A stretch of 64,000 bases of DNA, from NCBI RefSeq assembly GCF_030622045.1, contig NZ_CP130886.1, forward strand, positions 2,245,557 to 2,309,556, in the 5' to 3' direction. The DNA comes from Planctellipticum variicoloris. Its GTDB lineage: Bacteria > Planctomycetota > Planctomycetia > Planctomycetales > Planctomycetaceae. Position numbers and translations under genes: made by a program. The notes under the pieces are model-generated. The model was not told the DNA's origin. It saw only the letters and a list, made by a program, of their open reading frames with translations, and did not search any database. Positions 26,880-35,731 of this stretch are shown here, one piece after another; position 1 is the stretch's first letter, and the number at the start of each line of letters is the position of its first letter.

Positions 26880-29366
26880 ATGGCGGTCTGGAGCGAAGTG
26901 CTGTTTGTCGGCGACGAGCGGGGCACGGTTCGCCGCGCTCCGGCGGTCGCGCTGCTGGCGGCCGTGGCGGTCGGAATTGTCGTCGACCGAGTCTGGAACT
27001 GGCCGCTGGCCGGCTGGTTGGCGGTTTCCGTGGCGGCAGCCGCGGGCGCGGTGCTGGTTCGTCATCGCCGACTTGTGATGACCGTGGCCGTACTCTCGAT
27101 CTGGTGCGGGCTGGCGGGAGCGTGGCACCACTTTTGGTGGTCGACAGTCTCCACCAACGATGTCGCCGCCTGGGCGACCGAGGACGGCGTCGTCGTCAGA
27201 CTTCAGGGGACGCTGATGGAGTCCCCCTGGATGACGAAACGTCCCGGTCCGATCTGGGACCGGAAGCAGGAGACAGTCTGGACCACGGCCACATTGCGAG
27301 CAGAAGCCTTGTACGACGGTTGCGATCGCTGGGAATCTGTCAGCGGCGTCTGCCGGTTCACGGTTCGCGACGATCTCTCCGAACTTTCCAAGCTCCCGGT
27401 CGGCCAGCGGCTGGAAATTCTCGGCACTCTTGAACGGCCGCGGCCGGCGGCGAATCCCGGCGACCTTGACTACCGCGAGTATCTCCGTTCGCAACGGGTC
27501 CATGCCGTCCTCAGTGCCGAGCGGGTGGAGTGCGTCAGGCGGATCGAGATCGGCACGGGCTGGGGCTCGGCCTGGGGACGTTGGAGACAACGGGCGCGGG
27601 CATACGCGGCACAGGTCTTCAATCAGGAGTCGTCTCCCGATACGACTGCAGTGGCCCAGGCCCTCTTTCTGGGCGTCCGTCGGCAGATTGACGACCAGAC
27701 ACGCGAAGACTTCATTCGCAGCGGACTGCTGCACGTGCTCGCGATTTCGGGCGTGAACGTCGGGTTGCTGGCGCTGTGGTTCTGGCTGGCGTGTCGGTTG
27801 CTGCGACTGTCGTTGTTCTGGAGCCGTTGGATCGTCCTGACCGGCCTGCTCGGCTACCTCTTTCTGACAGAAGCCGATCCCCCCGTCTGGCGAGCAACGC
27901 TGGTCGCGGTGCTGGCGATCGGAGCCGGCTTCACGGGGCGTCTGGCTCCACCCCGGCAGATGATCGCTCTGGCTGCGCTGATCGTGCTGCTGATGAATCC
28001 GACGGATCTGTTTCATGCCGGGGCGCAGCTCTCGTTTCTGTCGGTGGTCATCGTTTCCGAAGTCCTGCGCTGGAGGGCGGCCTGGGAGGTTCGACAGAGA
28101 GAGCAGGAGGGACTTGACGGTCCCACCTGGCGACGCCGGTGCTGGCGAGTCGTCGGCGACGCGTACGCGGTGAGCACGGCGACATGGCTGCTGACCGCGC
28201 CGCTGGTCGCGTATCGATTTCAGCTCATTACTCCGGTGGGGCTAGTGCTCAATATCGTGCTGGGGCCGCTGATTCTGATCGTCATGTGGCTGGGGTACTC
28301 CACGCTGCTCGTGGGGATGGTGTCCCCTTTTGTTGCGTCATGGATCTCGCCCCTGCTCCACGCCGTCCTCTCCGCGTTTCTGCGGTGCGTCCGCTGGGGC
28401 GGACGCTGGGACGGAGGACACCAGTTTGTGCCGGGACCAGACTTCGGCTGGCTGATCGTGTTCTACGTTGCAGCCGGCGTCCTGGTCTGGAGTTCGCCTG
28501 GCTCGTCGGCTCGCCGCCGGGCCTTGAAAGTTCTGGCGGTCCTGACCGTCTGCGGACTGGCCTGGGGGTTGCGGCCGCAGGCTGCCGGCGAGCTGCGGAT
28601 GACAGTCCTGTCGGTCGGGCACGGATTGTCGGTTGTGGTTTCATGTCCGAACGGCCGGACGCTCGTCTATGACGCCGGGGGGATGTTTCTGGACCGGCGC
28701 GTGGCGGAGACGGCGCTGCGCGCGGTCTGGCGACATGGGGCCTCCAGCATTGATGTCCTTGTGCTGTCGCATCCCGATGCGGACCACTGCAACGCGGTTC
28801 CGCGTCTGCTGGAACTGGCGGCCGTCGGCGGCATCGGGATGCATCGCACATTTGTCGACGAACGTCAGGAGATTGTTCGGGATGTGCTGAATTCCGCCGC
28901 GGATCGGTCTGTGCCGCTGCTGCTCTCCGCGCCGCAGTCCATCCGGCTGGACCCGGACGTGCAGATTGAAGTGATCCATCCCGCCCCCGGATTTGATTCC
29001 GAAAAGGACAACGCGAACAGCCTGGTGCTGGCGATCACTTATGCCGGCCGGACGGTTCTGCTGGCGGGGGATCTGGAGGCCGACGGACTGGCCGCGCTGC
29101 TGAGACTGCCGCCGCGTCGTATCGATGTGCTGCTGGCGCCGCATCATGGGAGTCGCCCGTCGAATCCCCTCGACCTGGCCCGGTGGGCTCGCCCGGAGAT
29201 CGTGATTGCGAGCAGCGGAGACGCCGGGAGCCTTGCAATTCTCGAAGAAGTCTACGGCGTCGACTGCCTGTCGACCCGCCAGTCCGGTGCGATCGGCGTG
29301 CGGGTTTCGCAAGCCGGCGCGATTTCGGTCGAGCCGTTCAAATCGCCACGTCCGGCGTCGCGATGA
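26880..29366 (+). CDS. comEC: ComEC/Rec2-family competence protein
   Basis: An 828-residue membrane protein of the DNA-uptake channel family. N-terminal helices and the DUF4131 region cover about residues 20-200. The Competence domain has the signature LLHVLAISGVNVGLL and several helices up to about 560. A C-terminal metallo-beta-lactamase domain starts near MTVLSVGHGLSVVV, with the metal motif LSHPDADHCNAVPRLL and then LLAPHHGSRPSN. The three-domain order and size match full-length ComEC, implying passage of single-stranded DNA across the inner membrane. No other com gene is adjacent. The last 29 bases overlap the convergent TPR gene. Confidence 0.94.
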   Translation: MAVWSEVLFVGDERGTVRRAPAVALLAAVAVGIVVDRVWNWPLAGWLAVSVAAAAGAVLVRHRRLVMTVAVLSIWCGLAGAWHHFWWSTVSTNDVAAWATEDGVVVRLQGTLMESPWMTKRPGPIWDRKQETVWTTATLRAEALYDGCDRWESVSGVCRFTVRDDLSELSKLPVGQRLEILGTLERPRPAANPGDLDYREYLRSQRVHAVLSAERVECVRRIEIGTGWGSAWGRWRQRARAYAAQVFNQESSPDTTAVAQALFLGVRRQIDDQTREDFIRSGLLHVLAISGVNVGLLALWFWLACRLLRLSLFWSRWIVLTGLLGYLFLTEADPPVWRATLVAVLAIGAGFTGRLAPPRQMIALAALIVLLMNPTDLFHAGAQLSFLSVVIVSEVLRWRAAWEVRQREQEGLDGPTWRRRCWRVVGDAYAVSTATWLLTAPLVAYRFQLITPVGLVLNIVLGPLILIVMWLGYSTLLVGMVSPFVASWISPLLHAVLSAFLRCVRWGGRWDGGHQFVPGPDFGWLIVFYVAAGVLVWSSPGSSARRRALKVLAVLTVCGLAWGLRPQAAGELRMTVLSVGHGLSVVVSCPNGRTLVYDAGGMFLDRRVAETALRAVWRHGASSIDVLVLSHPDADHCNAVPRLLELAAVGGIGMHRTFVDERQEIVRDVLNSAADRSVPLLLSAPQSIRLDPDVQIEVIHPAPGFDSEKDNANSLVLAITYAGRTVLLAGDLEADGLAALLRLPPRRIDVLLAPHHGSRPSNPLDLARWARPEIVIASSGDAGSLAILEEVYGVDCLSTRQSGAIGVRVSQAGAISVEPFKSPRPASR

Positions 29367-30285
29367 GCTCCTCATGGGCCCGCAGCTCGAGGACTTTCCG
29401 CCGCAACTGGCGGCGGAGATTGGACCACTCTTCGACGGCTTCCCGGAAATCCGCGCCGGCGCGGCCGATGGCGAGATTGCGGCCGCGGCCCCCGGCGACG
29501 GTTTTCTGGATCTCCATCAGCCGCGGCTCCAGCGTATCTTGGAGGTAGGAGATTGCTGTTTCGGCAAGTTGCTCGATCTGCTCCGCCAGGCGGTAGATCT
29601 TGCGACGGTCTTCCTCGCGTTCGTCCTCGGACAGTTCTCGGGAGGTTGTCGGGACAACCACTTGATTCGGCGGCGGGGCCAGCCGGCCGAAGGGGCTGAT
29701 CGCCTGGCGGGCCGACTCCATCAGTTTCTCGGCCTGCGCCAGACCCAAGCTGGCCTTGTCGAAATCGGGGCGGCTCTCCAGCGCCTTTCGAAAGTTCATG
29801 GCTGCGAGCGTGTGATTTTTCAGGTCGGCATAGATGTTGCCGAGATTGTAGTAGGCTTCGGCCATCTGCGGATTCAGTCGAACCGCTTCGCGGTAGGCGG
29901 AGATTGCCAGGTTGGTCTGATTCGACTTCCGGTAGGTGATGCCGAGGTTGTAGTAGGCGTCGGAGTTGCGGGGATCCCGCTGCAGCACCTTTCGCAGGGC
30001 CGCTTCCGCCTGCTTGTGATTGCCCATACGGTTGAGGACGGCGCCGAGATTGACGTTGAATCGCGGCTGGGTCGGGAGCAAGTCCGCCAGTCTGGCGAAG
30101 TATTCCGCCGCGGCCGGAAAGTCGCCTTTGACATACAAGGCCGACGCCAGCGACTCCAGCGATTCCGCATGCTGCGGTTCCAGCGTCAGCGCCTTGCGGA
30201 ACAGCTCGATGGCGTCGTCGACCCGACGGGATTTCAGGGCGGCGCGCCCCTGCTCGAAGAGGGAACCGACGTCAGACTGGCTCAT
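29338..30285 (-). CDS. TPR-repeat protein with C-terminal coiled coil
   Basis: A 315-residue soluble protein. The first 190 residues are about five tetratricopeptide repeats (for example AYYNLGITYRKSNQTNLAIS, AEAYYNLGNIYADLKN), normally a protein-binding surface. A proline-rich spacer leads to a charged helical region (210-310; SEDEREEDRRKIYRLAEQIE) likely to be coiled coil. No signal peptide, so probably cytoplasmic. The winged-helix gene lies just upstream on the same strand (60-bp gap). Its 3' end overlaps comEC by 29 bp. Partner unknown. Confidence 0.9.
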   Translation of the reverse strand: MSQSDVGSLFEQGRAALKSRRVDDAIELFRKALTLEPQHAESLESLASALYVKGDFPAAAEYFARLADLLPTQPRFNVNLGAVLNRMGNHKQAEAALRKVLQRDPRNSDAYYNLGITYRKSNQTNLAISAYREAVRLNPQMAEAYYNLGNIYADLKNHTLAAMNFRKALESRPDFDKASLGLAQAEKLMESARQAISPFGRLAPPPNQVVVPTTSRELSEDEREEDRRKIYRLAEQIEQLAETAISYLQDTLEPRLMEIQKTVAGGRGRNLAIGRAGADFREAVEEWSNLRRQLRRKVLELRAHEELIATPDVAI

Positions 30286-30345
30286 CGCGATCGACCCTGT
30301 TGGAATCTGGTTGCCTGCGAACTCTCGCGGACGCCATGTCTTGAC

Positions 30346-30594
30346 CTAAGCGGCCTCAGTCTGCTGCATTTCCCCGTCGGCCAGCTCGACGAGTCGCGTG
30401 CGGCCCCGCTGGAGGAACTGAAGCTTGCCCTCCCGCGCCAGCCAGCCGAGGCCGTACAGGACCAGATCCCGGGAAAGACCGCTCGCTTCGATCAGCTTGG
30501 GGATCGTCAGCGCGCCGGTGCCGCTGAGTGTCTGCCAGACGGTTCCCGCGGCCGCGCCGATTCGATTCATCTCGTCGTCGATTCGTTCCTGCAC
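30346..30594 (-). CDS. Small winged helix-turn-helix protein (DUF2582/PF10771-like)
   Basis: An 82-residue protein with a GTG start at 30594 and GAGGG-type sequence upstream. The pattern IGAAAGTVWQTLSGTGALTI then GLSRDLVLYGLGWLAREGKL fits the small winged-helix family found in Bacteroidetes, planctomycetes and others. The recognition helix is around PKLIEASGLSRDLV and the wing around KLQFLQRGRTRLVEL. It may bind DNA, perhaps controlling itself or the downstream TPR gene; no operator is visible. Confidence 0.78.
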   Translation of the reverse strand: MQERIDDEMNRIGAAAGTVWQTLSGTGALTIPKLIEASGLSRDLVLYGLGWLAREGKLQFLQRGRTRLVELADGEMQQTEAA

Positions 30595-30814
30595 CCTCGA
30601 CCCTCACTTTCTCGGAGAGACCGCTTACCGGTCCTCATTCAACCGACTGGTGAGCCTTGATCTGCACGTCTGGCGGAATGAACGTCGGAAGATGTCGACT
30701 CAACGCGCCCGAGTATACGACGACATGGCGAGCGGAGTCAAAAAAACTGACCGGAGTTCAGGGAATTTCCATGTGGTTCCGTGCAGTCCTTGGACTTCCG
30801 TGAAACGGGTCCTC

Positions 30815-30843
30815 TTGACCAGTTCGTCTGTTTCTCCTGTAAT
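30815..30843 (+). promoter_or_regulatory. Candidate sigma70-type promoter upstream of the LptF/LptG gene
   Basis: TTGACC (30815-30820) and TGTAAT (30838-30843) are 17 bases apart and end 82 bp before the permease start. It lies in the 331-bp divergent gap 30595-30925, where no other feature was recognised. Confidence 0.5.
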
Positions 30844-30925
30844 CCCGCTCCGGTGGTCGACTGCCGCCAGATCGGCGGTCCGCCGCCGGCGCCGGATCAC
30901 CCACGGACCGGGATTTTGCCGACCA

Positions 30926-32044
30926 ATGACCTTCGACCGCTACTTATTGCGGAGTTTTCTCCACGTCTTCGTGGTCTGCTTTATTACGTCGTTCGGTCTG
31001 ATGGTCGTGATTGACCTGTTCGAGAATCTCGACGAGTTCATCAACGAGAACGGCGGCAAGATGCGCCTGCAAGTCGTTCAGGCGATCTTTCAGTTTTATG
31101 CGTATCGGGCCATCTTCTTCTTCGATCAGGGGGGGGCCGTGATGGCCGTCGCCTCCGCGATGGTCGTGCTGATTCTGTTTCAGCGCAACGGCGAACTGCA
31201 TCCTCTGCTCGCGGCCGGGATTTCGATGTATCGATTGCTGTTGCCGCTGGTTGCGGGCGTGATCGGCGTCAGCGTGCTGCTGATCATCAATCAGGAATTC
31301 ATCGTTCCCCGCTTTTCGGCTCAGGCGTTCGAGAATCGGGGAACGGGGGGGCCGCAGACCAACGAGGTCGAAGCCGTCGTCGACCACTCTTCAATGATTT
31401 CCATTGGGGGCGATTCGCTGCAGCTCGCCGAACAGCGCCTCATGGGAGCCGTTTTCACCCTGCCGGCGCCGCTGGTGGCGACGGAGCTGACTGTGGTCAA
31501 TGCACATTCCGCCCGCTTTCTCAAGCCCCAGGGCCGACGCCCGGCGGGATGGCTGCTCGAAGGATTGCGGCAAAGATCCGACCAGTTTCCGTTGACCGAA
31601 TTCGGACGAACGGTGGTCGTACCCCTGAAAGATCCGGGACGTGTCTTCATCGCCACGGCGATCAGCGGCGATCAGCTTTACAAGCGAAATTCGAATCTGT
31701 CGTTGCTCTCGCTGCAGGAGCTCGTCACTCGCATCCGCTGCCCGGCGTTCAGCACACGCGCCGTCCAGCAGATGATTCTGCACATGCACACGCGTCTGCT
31801 GCAGCCCGCGATCAATGTCATCGCCGTGCTGATCGTCATCCCGCTGATGGTTCGTCGAGAGAGCGTCGGTCTCGTCGTCGATTCCGCGCTCTGCGGCGGA
31901 GCCCTCACTCTCGTATTTGCCGTGATGCATGCGTTTCAGCAACTCGGCAGCTTGCAGCTCGTGGGGCCCGAGCTGGCGGCCTGGGCTCCGGTCGTCTTCG
32001 GCGGCACGCTCAGCGCCTGGCTCTCCGGAACAATCCGGACGTGA
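30926..32044 (+). CDS. LptF/LptG (YjgP/YjgQ)-family permease
   Basis: A 372-residue inner-membrane protein from the ATG at 30926, which opens on the family signature MTFDRYLLRSFLHVFVVCF. Six transmembrane helices are expected: two or three N-terminal (including the coupling-helix region MVVLILFQRNGELHPLLAAG), a periplasmic beta-jellyroll in the centre, and C-terminal helices (LQPAINVIAVLIVIPLMV). Family members with LptB export lipopolysaccharide to the outer membrane. No lptB or partner permease gene is here, and LptF versus LptG cannot be decided. The next gene, an ArnT-like glycosyltransferase, starts 25 bp later, so envelope lipid modification is a shared theme. Confidence 0.9.
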   Translation: MTFDRYLLRSFLHVFVVCFITSFGLMVVIDLFENLDEFINENGGKMRLQVVQAIFQFYAYRAIFFFDQGGAVMAVASAMVVLILFQRNGELHPLLAAGISMYRLLLPLVAGVIGVSVLLIINQEFIVPRFSAQAFENRGTGGPQTNEVEAVVDHSSMISIGGDSLQLAEQRLMGAVFTLPAPLVATELTVVNAHSARFLKPQGRRPAGWLLEGLRQRSDQFPLTEFGRTVVVPLKDPGRVFIATAISGDQLYKRNSNLSLLSLQELVTRIRCPAFSTRAVQQMILHMHTRLLQPAINVIAVLIVIPLMVRRESVGLVVDSALCGGALTLVFAVMHAFQQLGSLQLVGPELAAWAPVVFGGTLSAWLSGTIRT

Positions 32045-32069
32045 TTCGACCCTCTCCGCCGGAAGACGC

Positions 32070-33656
32070 ATGTCGACGAACAACGCGGCCGCGGAGTCTC
32101 GCCTGTTACCGACGCGATTCGGGCTGCCCGTATCGGAACGCGTCTGGCTGCTCTTCGGCATTCTGTTGCTGGCCTGGCGGCTCGTAAGTCTTTGCTGGAC
32201 GCCCGGCGAACTGATTCCCGACGAAGCTTACTACTGGGACTGGTCCCGGCAGCTCGACGGCGGCTATTACAGCAAGCCGCCGCTGGTCGCCTGGATCATT
32301 GCGGCGTCGACTTCGTTGTTCGGCAGCCGAGAATGGAGTGTGCGGCTGCCGGCGGTTCTGCTGAGCACCGCTGGTCTCGTCCCTGTCTTTCTCCTGACGC
32401 GCCAGCTCTACTCCACCCAGGCCGCCGCAATCACCGTTCTTGCGCTGGCTGCGACCCCGGGAGTGACGGCTTCGTCAATGTTCATGACGATCGACGCACC
32501 GTTCCTGTGTGCCTGGTGTTTCGCATTGTGGACCCTCTGGAACCTGCTGAAGTCTCCGCCGAATGACTGGAAATGGGTGTTGCCGGCCGTCGTCGCGACA
32601 GCGGCCGGGCTGCTGTCCAAGCAGACGATGTTCGGGTTGTTTCCGCTGCTGGCGTTCTTTCTGGTCTTATCCCGCGAAGATCGCGGCTGGTGGCGCGATC
32701 CTCGACTTTATATCTGGACTCTCGCGAGTCTGTTGAGCCTGACTCCAGTGGTCTGGTGGAATCTGCAACATCAGTGGCTGACCTGGCAGCATACGCAGGA
32801 CCATTTCCGCGCCACGACAACCTCCCCGCTGCAACATCTGGCCTGGGGCGGCGAGTTCATTGCCAGTCAGTTCGGAGTGGTCTCGCCGCTGACTTTGACG
32901 CTCGTGTTGATCGTCATGCTGGTCGGGCCGTTCCGATGGAGCCCCGTTCCGCGTCGCGAGAAATTTCTGCTGGTCTTCAGCGCCGTTCCGCTGATGCCTG
33001 TGGCGGTGTTGAGCTTCCTGCAGCGCGTGCAGCCGAACTGGCCTGCCGCTTTCTACGTGACCGGGTTCATTCTGCTGGGCGGCTGGGTGGCCGGGCAGAT
33101 CAGCATCGACCCGCAGACTGACCGCTGGCGAAGGTTCTGGGGCTCGGGTGTCATACTGGGGGCGGCCCTCTCCGCGTCATTGTACGTCCTGCCCGTTGTA
33201 CTTCCGATGACCGGCTGGGCTGGCACGAAGATCGACCCGACAACGCGATTTCGGGGCTGGCGCGCATTGGCTGAAGCCATCGACGAGTGTCGTCGAAAAA
33301 CTCCTGGCGGCCTGCCGAAACTGGTCATCGCGGCGACATCCCGCGGACCGGTCAGCGAGCTGGCGTTCTACCTGCCGGACCAGCCGCGCGTTTACCGCTG
33401 GAATGCGGGCGGACGAATCGATTCGCAACACGACGTCTGGGGCGGTCCCAGCGGGGCTGCCGGCGCTTCTGCAATCATCGTCACGGAAGGGCTCTGGCCC
33501 GTCGATCGTGAACTCGTCGCCGCGTTTGCGACGGTGACGCCCCTCTCCGAGATCCGCATTCCGCTCGGCAACCGCCGATTTCACGAGTACGCCGTGTGGC
33601 GGGGGACGGGGTTTCGCCAGTGGCCGAAGTTCAGCTCATCGCAGTTCCCGCATTGA
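32070..33656 (+). CDS. ArnT-like glycosyltransferase, GT39/GT83 family
   Basis: A 528-residue integral membrane protein with about ten hydrophobic helices. Just after helix 1 stands PDEAYYWDWSRQLDGGYYSK, the periplasmic loop with the catalytic acidic residue found in dolichol/undecaprenyl-phosphate sugar:lipid A or protein transferases (PMT_2/GT83). LSKQTMFGLFPLLAFFLVLS and a C-terminal soluble domain with ATSRGPVSELAFYLPDQPRV follow. It should transfer a sugar from a polyprenyl phosphate carrier to lipid or protein on the outer face of the inner membrane. The start ATG at 32070 is 25 bp after the LptF/LptG-like gene. Confidence 0.88.
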   Translation: MSTNNAAAESRLLPTRFGLPVSERVWLLFGILLLAWRLVSLCWTPGELIPDEAYYWDWSRQLDGGYYSKPPLVAWIIAASTSLFGSREWSVRLPAVLLSTAGLVPVFLLTRQLYSTQAAAITVLALAATPGVTASSMFMTIDAPFLCAWCFALWTLWNLLKSPPNDWKWVLPAVVATAAGLLSKQTMFGLFPLLAFFLVLSREDRGWWRDPRLYIWTLASLLSLTPVVWWNLQHQWLTWQHTQDHFRATTTSPLQHLAWGGEFIASQFGVVSPLTLTLVLIVMLVGPFRWSPVPRREKFLLVFSAVPLMPVAVLSFLQRVQPNWPAAFYVTGFILLGGWVAGQISIDPQTDRWRRFWGSGVILGAALSASLYVLPVVLPMTGWAGTKIDPTTRFRGWRALAEAIDECRRKTPGGLPKLVIAATSRGPVSELAFYLPDQPRVYRWNAGGRIDSQHDVWGGPSGAAGASAIIVTEGLWPVDRELVAAFATVTPLSEIRIPLGNRRFHEYAVWRGTGFRQWPKFSSSQFPH

Positions 33657-33714
33657 TGAATGCCGGGGAGACAAAGTCCTGAATTTTTTGTGAACCGATG
33701 ATTGAGGATACGTC

Positions 33715-34671
33715 TTGATCTTTACGTCGGATCGCGATTCAGCGACACCATTCTCAACGACCTCGCTCTCGTCAAAAGTAGGTGATTCGTTGGCAGACAG
33801 TCAACAGTGTCCTGTTTCTGACACCGGCCCCATTTCGCCGCAGCGGCCAAGGCCTCGCCATGCCGCTTCGGCGAGTCGCACGGCGCCGGGGCTGCGATGG
33901 CAGGGAGCGTCGTCGCTTTCGATCACCCCGGTAGACCTTGGCCGCGATCTTTTCCTGAGGTTCTCCGGACATTGTGCGACGCGGATCTGGCCAGTCTGGC
34001 GGCCGTTGTTGAGCGTGGTGTTGTTGACGCTGATGATCCGCTGGGCCGATCTTGACCCTGCGATCTCCGCCCTGTTTTTTGACTCCGAAACGGGTGACTG
34101 GTCCTGGGCGCAGTCGTGGCCGGTTCAGTCGCTGTATTTGCTCGGACCTGTTCCTGCATTCCTACTGGCCGGAGGCGGAGCGCTCGCCTGGTTGATGGGG
34201 TGGAAACTGCAGGGCGCGGTCGCGCCGCCGAACTCGGCCAAGTTTCTGGTGGTCCTGTTCCTGATTGGACCGGGGCTGGTGGTGAATGTCGGATTCAAGC
34301 AGACCTGGGGACGTCCTCGTCCTTCGCAGGTGCGGCAGTTTGGCGGCGATCGGGAATTCGTGCCGGTCGGAACCCCCGGCGCCGGTCAGCACCGGAACTC
34401 CAGCTTTCCCTCCGGGCATGCGGCAACGGCGTTCTATCTGATGGCTCCGGCGTTTATGGTCCGGAGTCGAAGGCCGCGGCTGGCAGCCGGAGTTGCCGTG
34501 GCTGGCGGGCTGTTCGGGCTGCTGATGGGCCTGGCCCGGATCGCGCAGGGGGGGCACTGGGCGAGCGATATCCTCTGGAGCGCCGTCATCGTCTATCTGA
34601 CGGCGGTCATTCTTGCACGATGGCTGCTCGTGCCGATCCGCAGGCCTGTTCCGGCGCCAGCCAGTCGTTAA
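33715..34671 (+). CDS. PAP2-superfamily membrane phosphatase
   Basis: An integral membrane phosphatase of up to 318 residues. The three PAP2 motifs are present: KQTWGRPRP, SSFPSGHAATAF and ARIAQGGHWASDILWS, carrying the Lys/Arg, Ser-Gly-His and Arg/His/Asp active-site residues. The start is uncertain: no ATG precedes the first helix, so initiation is probably at TTG 33715 (GAGG about 8 bases upstream) or TTG 33790 (AGGTG upstream). The N-terminal 80 residues are Ser/Pro-rich and poorly ordered. Candidate substrates are undecaprenyl pyrophosphate, phosphatidate or lipid A phosphate. The last 65 bases overlap the convergent apbE. Confidence 0.85.
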   Translation: MIFTSDRDSATPFSTTSLSSKVGDSLADSQQCPVSDTGPISPQRPRPRHAASASRTAPGLRWQGASSLSITPVDLGRDLFLRFSGHCATRIWPVWRPLLSVVLLTLMIRWADLDPAISALFFDSETGDWSWAQSWPVQSLYLLGPVPAFLLAGGGALAWLMGWKLQGAVAPPNSAKFLVVLFLIGPGLVVNVGFKQTWGRPRPSQVRQFGGDREFVPVGTPGAGQHRNSSFPSGHAATAFYLMAPAFMVRSRRPRLAAGVAVAGGLFGLLMGLARIAQGGHWASDILWSAVIVYLTAVILARWLLVPIRRPVPAPASR

Positions 34672-35695
34672 GTCTGACCGAGGGGGTGGCAACCAGTCCG
34701 CCGTCGGCCCCAACGACATACAGTCCGGCTGCGCCGGGAGTGGCGTCGATCAGTTTCAGCCCGCGATCCGGCCCCAGCAGACAAGCCGAAGTCGCAAGTC
34801 CGTCCGCGGTGGCGCCGTCTGGAGCAACGACCGTCACGCTGCAACGGCGCGTCAGCCCCACGCCGGTCGCCACATCGACGAAGTGCGAGTAGCGAACTCC
34901 GTTAATTTCCACGAACTGGAATGCGTCGCCGGACGTCGAGGCGGCACAGTTCTTGAGGAGCAGATGCCGGCTGGGAGGTCCGTCCGGCTTGTCGAGGGGG
35001 GCGATGCCGACTTTCCAGCCCGCTGCGTCGGGAGGAGGATCTCCCGCCACGATGTCTCCCGCAATCGCGACCAGGGCGCGGCGGCAACCGTGCGATTTCA
35101 GGGTCTCGAATGCTTCCTGCGCGATGAGTCCCTTACCGATGCCGCCGAAATCGAGCTGCATGCCTTCCCGGGCCAGCTCGATGGATCGGGTTTCGGGATG
35201 GAACCTCACGAACTTGTCACCGACGTGGCGGCGCGTCTCGGCGATCTGTTCCGGGTCGGGAAGTTCCTGCTTCCGACGGGCGCGACGCCACAACTTGGTG
35301 AGCGGGCCGGCGGTGACGTCGAACGCGCCGTCGGTCAGTTCCGAGAACCGGCGGGCCGTCCGCAGCGTATTCCAGAGGTCTTGACTGACCGCGACGGGTT
35401 TTCCAGGTTGCGCCGTTCGGCAAAGACGCATTGCTTCGCTGTTCTCGTCGTAGTCGCTTAGAACGAGGTTGAGGGCGTCGATCCTTCGCCAGGCCGCCGC
35501 GGCGGCGTCATTTGCGACAGACTCCTGGTCAGCGTATAGTGTCAGATTGACGTCAACGCCGAGGCGCCGCTCTGTGTATTCGAAACGCGTCGCGTCGCCA
35601 GCCAGCAGCCGGGAGCCGGTTGCAACGCTGCCGATCGCCAGTGCCATTACGACCGCGGTTTGAATCATGGAGGAGTGAATGCGGGCGCCCGGCAT
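34607..35695 (-). CDS. apbE: FAD:protein FMN transferase (ApbE family)
   Basis: A 362-residue exported enzyme from the ATG at 35695 (GGAG upstream), with an N-terminal signal region ([19 protein letters not shown]). It attaches FMN covalently to threonine in partner proteins such as NqrB/NqrC or RnfG. Motifs: [35 protein letters not shown] with the FAD-binding loop, [20 protein letters not shown], then SHFVDVATG and the metal-binding [12 protein letters not shown]. No Nqr or Rnf genes occur in the window. The 3' end overlaps the PAP2 gene by 65 bp. Divergent from the SUMF1 gene, with only 36 bp between the start codons. Confidence 0.92.
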   Translation of the reverse strand: MPGARIHSSMIQTAVVMALAIGSVATGSRLLAGDATRFEYTERRLGVDVNLTLYADQESVANDAAAAAWRRIDALNLVLSDYDENSEAMRLCRTAQPGKPVAVSQDLWNTLRTARRFSELTDGAFDVTAGPLTKLWRRARRKQELPDPEQIAETRRHVGDKFVRFHPETRSIELAREGMQLDFGGIGKGLIAQEAFETLKSHGCRRALVAIAGDIVAGDPPPDAAGWKVGIAPLDKPDGPPSRHLLLKNCAASTSGDAFQFVEINGVRYSHFVDVATGVGLTRRCSVTVVAPDGATADGLATSACLLGPDRGLKLIDATPGAAGLYVVGADGGLVATPSVRLNDWLAPEQACGSARAAIVQE

Positions 35696-35731
35696 GAAAG
35701 TCTCCAGTCCGTTCAGAAAGAGTTCTGCGCG

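Noticed and set aside
29206-30660. A 484-codon plus-strand frame opposite the TPR gene
   Set aside because: The TPR repeats on the minus strand are unmistakable, and the plus-strand frame encodes no recognisable protein.
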